DNA from: Acidimicrobiia bacterium
Lineage (GTDB): Bacteria; Actinomycetota; Acidimicrobiia; Acidimicrobiales; Ilumatobacteraceae
Reading direction: 5' to 3'
Assembly (NCBI GenBank): GCA_030425785.1
Contig: JAUHYJ010000156.1
Span: forward strand, 1-7,816
DNA: 7,816 nucleotides
Position numbers and translations under genes: made by a program. Positions within the stretch are counted from its first letter, which is position 1. Each line of letters opens with the position of its first letter. Of the stretch, positions 6,061 through 7,816 are shown piece after piece. Below the pieces are notes generated by a model. That model saw only the letters and a program-made list of their open reading frames with translations. It made no database searches and was not told where the DNA came from.

Positions 6061-7434
6061 TTGCGCAGACTACTGATCGCCCTGCTCGCCGCCATCGCTG
6101 CCGTCGGCATCCTCGCCGCACCGGCCGCCGCGCAGGACACCGGCCAGGACGACGGTGACGACACGGCGCCCTCCGACGAGGTGGTCGAGCGCGCACCCGA
6201 CGTCGATGTGCTGCAGGTCGACGGCCTGATCGACGACATCGTCGCGGACGAGGTCGAGGCGGCGATCGACCGAGCGGTCGACAACGGCAGCCAGGCACTG
6301 GTCCTCCAGGCGAACTCCCGTGGTGCCGTCGTGTCCGACGAGCGGATGGCCGAACTGATGCGGGCGGTCGACACCGCGCCGATCCCGGTCGCGATCTGGG
6401 TCGGCCCGAGCGGATCGCGTCTGTACGGGGCCCCGGCCCAGCTGCTGGTCGTCGCCGACGTCACCGGCATGGCGCCGGGTGCGCGCGTCGGCAACGTCGG
6501 GCCGTCGATCAGCGACGAGTTCCCGCTCGGCCCGGGGCTCAACGAGCTGCGAGACGACACGGTCGGGCTGTCGGATGCGCGCGAGCTGGCGATCTTCAAG
6601 CAGCGCATCTCCGACGAGGGCATCGCGACGCTCCCGAACATGATCGACGCGCTCGACGGCTACGAGGAGGACGGCGTGGTGCTCGACACGACGTCGGAGG
6701 TCACGACCGACGAGGGCGTCGTCCAGCGCGAGACCATCGCCGTCGTCCGCCTCCAGAAGCTCGGCCTGATCGATCAGCTCTTCCACACCGTCGCGTCGCC
6801 GCCGGTCGCGTACCTGCTGTTCCTCATCGGTCTCGCCCTGTTGATCTTCGAGTTCTTCACGGCCGGGGTCGGCATCGCCGGCATCGTGGGCGCCGGGTCG
6901 ACGATCCTGGCCTGCTACGGCCTGGCCGAGCTGCCGGCTCGCTGGTGGTCGGTCGGCCTGCTCGTCCTGGCGATGGTGGCGTTCGCGGTGGACGTCCAGG
7001 TGGGCATCCCGCGCTTCTGGACGGGTGTCGGCATCGTGCTGACGATCGTCGGCTCGTTCACCCTGTACGAGCCGGTCACGGGCACGTCGATCTGGCCGTC
7101 GTGGATCGCGCTGATCACCGGCATCGTCGGCGTGATGTTGACGTTCATCGTCGGCATGCCGTCGATGACCCGCACACGTTTCGCGACGCCGACCGTCGGG
7201 CGCGAATGGATGATCGGCGCCGACGGCGTGGCGGTCGACGAGATCGGACCCGAGGGCATCGTCCAGGTCGGCGACGCCCAGTGGCGGGCCCGCACCAACC
7301 GGGCGACCCCGATCCCGGCCGGCGACCCGCTCAAGGTCGTCGCCATCGACGGCGTCACGCTCGAGGTCGAACCCCTCGAAGGTGCCGCGCAGGACTACCG
7401 CGAGCGCCGCGCCAAGTCCGACGCCCCCAGCTGA
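6061..7434 (+). CDS. NfeD-family membrane protein with a degenerate ClpP-like (serine protease) domain
   Basis: This 457-residue protein is the long NfeD form. Residues 1-24 (MRRLLIALLAAIAAVGILAA then PAAAQ) are a signal peptide. Residues 48-205 form an extracytoplasmic ClpP/SppA-like domain: VDVLQVDGLIDD, AIDRAVDNGSQALVLQ (68-83), IPVAIWVGPSGSRLYGAPAQ (108-127), DVTGMAPGARVGNVGP (133-148). About five membrane helices follow between 245 and 366. A C-terminal NfeD OB-fold domain (about 378-440, with GREWMIGADGVAVDEIGPEG) ends the protein. Active long NfeD proteases have Ala-Ser-Ala-Gly where this one has Tyr-Gly-Ala-Pro (Gly123 at the Ser place). The helix that carries the catalytic Lys is shortened, so peptidase activity is doubtful. 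Long NfeD proteins are usually found with stomatin/SPFH proteins; none is in the window. The start is TTG at 6061. The gene is divergent from the ATPase operon and convergent with selB. Confidence 0.9.
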   Translation: MRRLLIALLAAIAAVGILAAPAAAQDTGQDDGDDTAPSDEVVERAPDVDVLQVDGLIDDIVADEVEAAIDRAVDNGSQALVLQANSRGAVVSDERMAELMRAVDTAPIPVAIWVGPSGSRLYGAPAQLLVVADVTGMAPGARVGNVGPSISDEFPLGPGLNELRDDTVGLSDARELAIFKQRISDEGIATLPNMIDALDGYEEDGVVLDTTSEVTTDEGVVQRETIAVVRLQKLGLIDQLFHTVASPPVAYLLFLIGLALLIFEFFTAGVGIAGIVGAGSTILACYGLAELPARWWSVGLLVLAMVAFAVDVQVGIPRFWTGVGIVLTIVGSFTLYEPVTGTSIWPSWIALITGIVGVMLTFIVGMPSMTRTRFATPTVGREWMIGADGVAVDEIGPEGIVQVGDAQWRARTNRATPIPAGDPLKVVAIDGVTLEVEPLEGAAQDYRERRAKSDAPS

Positions 7435-7445
7435 CCCACAACAGC

Positions 7446-7497
7446 GATTCGCGTGAGGTTTCTGCGCAGAGCTCTGCGCAGAAACCTCACGCGAATC
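7446..7497. repeat. Perfect 52-bp palindrome between convergent genes
   Basis: Every base from 7446 to 7471 pairs with 7497 down to 7472: 26-bp arms, no spacer and no mismatch. The left arm starts GATTCGCGTGAGG and continues TTTCTGCGCAGAG; the right arm mirrors it. Inside, the self-complementary unit TCTGCGCAGA occurs twice (7461-7470 and 7473-7482), separated by GC. The element begins 11 bp after the NfeD-family stop, and its last two bases are part of the selB stop codon. As RNA it would form a very long stem from either strand, so it could end both convergent transcripts, although no U-run follows. Alternatives are a dispersed intergenic repeat or a protein-binding site. Its arms are about 58% GC, lower than the neighbouring genes. 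Confidence 0.97.
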
Positions 7498-7816
7498 ACG
7501 GTGTGCGGAGGCGGGGGCCGGCGATGCGCAGGTCGTCGCGGCGTCTCGTGATGCCGCGGGCGTCGAGCTCGGCGACGAGTGGAAGGGCGTACTTGCGGCT
7601 CGCGCCGGTGTGGTCGCGGAACTGGGCGACGGTGAAGCCGTCGGGCTCGGCCGCGAGCAGCTCGGCCGCGACTGCCGCAGCGGCGTCGATCGTGTCGCGA
7701 TGGAACACGACCTTGTCGCGCTCGATCAGGATGCCGCGCCGGGTCAGCTCGCGCACGACGTTGCGGTCGGCGTCGGCCGGGAGATCCGGCGAGAAGCCAC
7801 CTGCCAGCACGGTCGC
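7496..7816 (-). CDS. selB: Selenocysteine-specific elongation factor SelB, C-terminal part
   Basis: These are the last 106 codons of a gene entering from the right edge. The GTG at 7810 is an internal Val codon, not a start. SelB is the EF-Tu-like GTPase that brings Sec-tRNA to UGA codons, and its C-terminal winged-helix repeats bind the SECIS hairpin of the mRNA. The visible part fits the last winged-helix units: VVRELTRRGILIERDKVVFH (20-39 of the visible part), an Ala-rich helix, then FTVAQFRDHTGASRKYALPL (61-80), VAELDARGITRRRDDLRI (81-98) and the end IAGPRLRTP. The segment TVAQFRD-x-x-G-x-SRKYA-x-P-L with a following LD-x-x-G-x-TRR is characteristic of the SelB C-terminus. The GTPase domain lies outside the window. 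The TGA stop at 7498-7496 overlaps the edge of the 52-bp palindrome. Confidence 0.85.
   Translation of the reverse strand, partial: ATVLAGGFSPDLPADADRNVVRELTRRGILIERDKVVFHRDTIDAAAAVAAELLAAEPDGFTVAQFRDHTGASRKYALPLVAELDARGITRRRDDLRIAGPRLRTP

Noticed and set aside
2360..6158. Two long plus-strand open frames (528 and 761 codons) across the stress-protein, tRNA, receiver and ATPase region
   Set aside because: They run antisense to well-supported genes, and one passes straight through the tRNA. The translations are low-complexity and match no family.
6032..6298. Upstream extension of the first ATPase by 89 codons
   Set aside because: The added sequence is almost all Arg, Pro and Gly and is antisense to the NfeD-family gene. 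The ATG at 6031 places the P-loop at the usual distance from the N-terminus.
7446..7497. The 52-bp palindrome as a bacterial SECIS element, CRISPR repeat or transposon end
   Set aside because: A bacterial SECIS lies just after an in-frame UGA and is much shorter; there are no spaced repeats for a CRISPR; no transposase or target-site duplication is visible.

Overview
The window is GC-rich, gene-dense bacterial chromosome. It carries eight complete or near-complete protein genes, two genes cut by the edges, and one tRNA. The best-supported origin is a high-GC actinobacterium, probably of the Acidimicrobiia/Ilumatobacter type. The reasons are base composition, GTG and TTG starts, and a tandem pair of ArsA/Get3-like ATPases that resembles Mycobacterium tuberculosis Rv3679/Rv3680. 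Placement at class level is inference; I could not run a search.

Left part (1-1603). The start of a secreted glucose/sorbosone-dehydrogenase-like beta-propeller protein runs off the left edge on the minus strand. Upstream of it, in the same direction, is a PLP-dependent transsulfuration-type enzyme. A 120-bp divergent gap separates that gene from a plus-strand secreted protein. This protein has a sortase-like core but no visible catalytic Cys or Arg.

Middle (2330-3461). A convergent gap with one GC-rich hairpin leads to a minus-strand tandem universal stress protein. Upstream of it lie a strong hairpin terminator and a tRNA-Pro(CGG) gene with encoded CCA.

Core (3479-6031, minus strand). A compact operon reads ATPase 1, ATPase 2 (start and stop overlap in GTGA), then a stand-alone receiver domain 10 bp later. 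The tRNA-Pro follows 17 bp downstream and then the terminator, so the tRNA may share the operon transcript. The ATPases differ in a useful way: one has the full GKGGVGKTT signature, while its partner has GSGGVGKTT and lacks the signature lysine. This suggests an asymmetric heterodimer.

Right part (6061-7816). Only 29 bp separate the ATPase 1 start from a divergent NfeD-family membrane protein, which starts at TTG behind a good ribosome binding site. Its ClpP-like domain appears to have lost the serine nucleophile. Between its stop and the convergent C-terminal end of selB lies a perfect 52-bp palindrome with 26-bp arms and no spacer. It is built around two copies of a 10-bp self-complementary unit and is the most unusual non-coding element here. 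SelB implies that the organism makes selenoproteins.

No phage, transposase, CRISPR or defence genes are visible. The possible novelty lies in the palindrome, the degenerate enzymes (sortase-like, NfeD) and the ATPase/receiver/tRNA operon.
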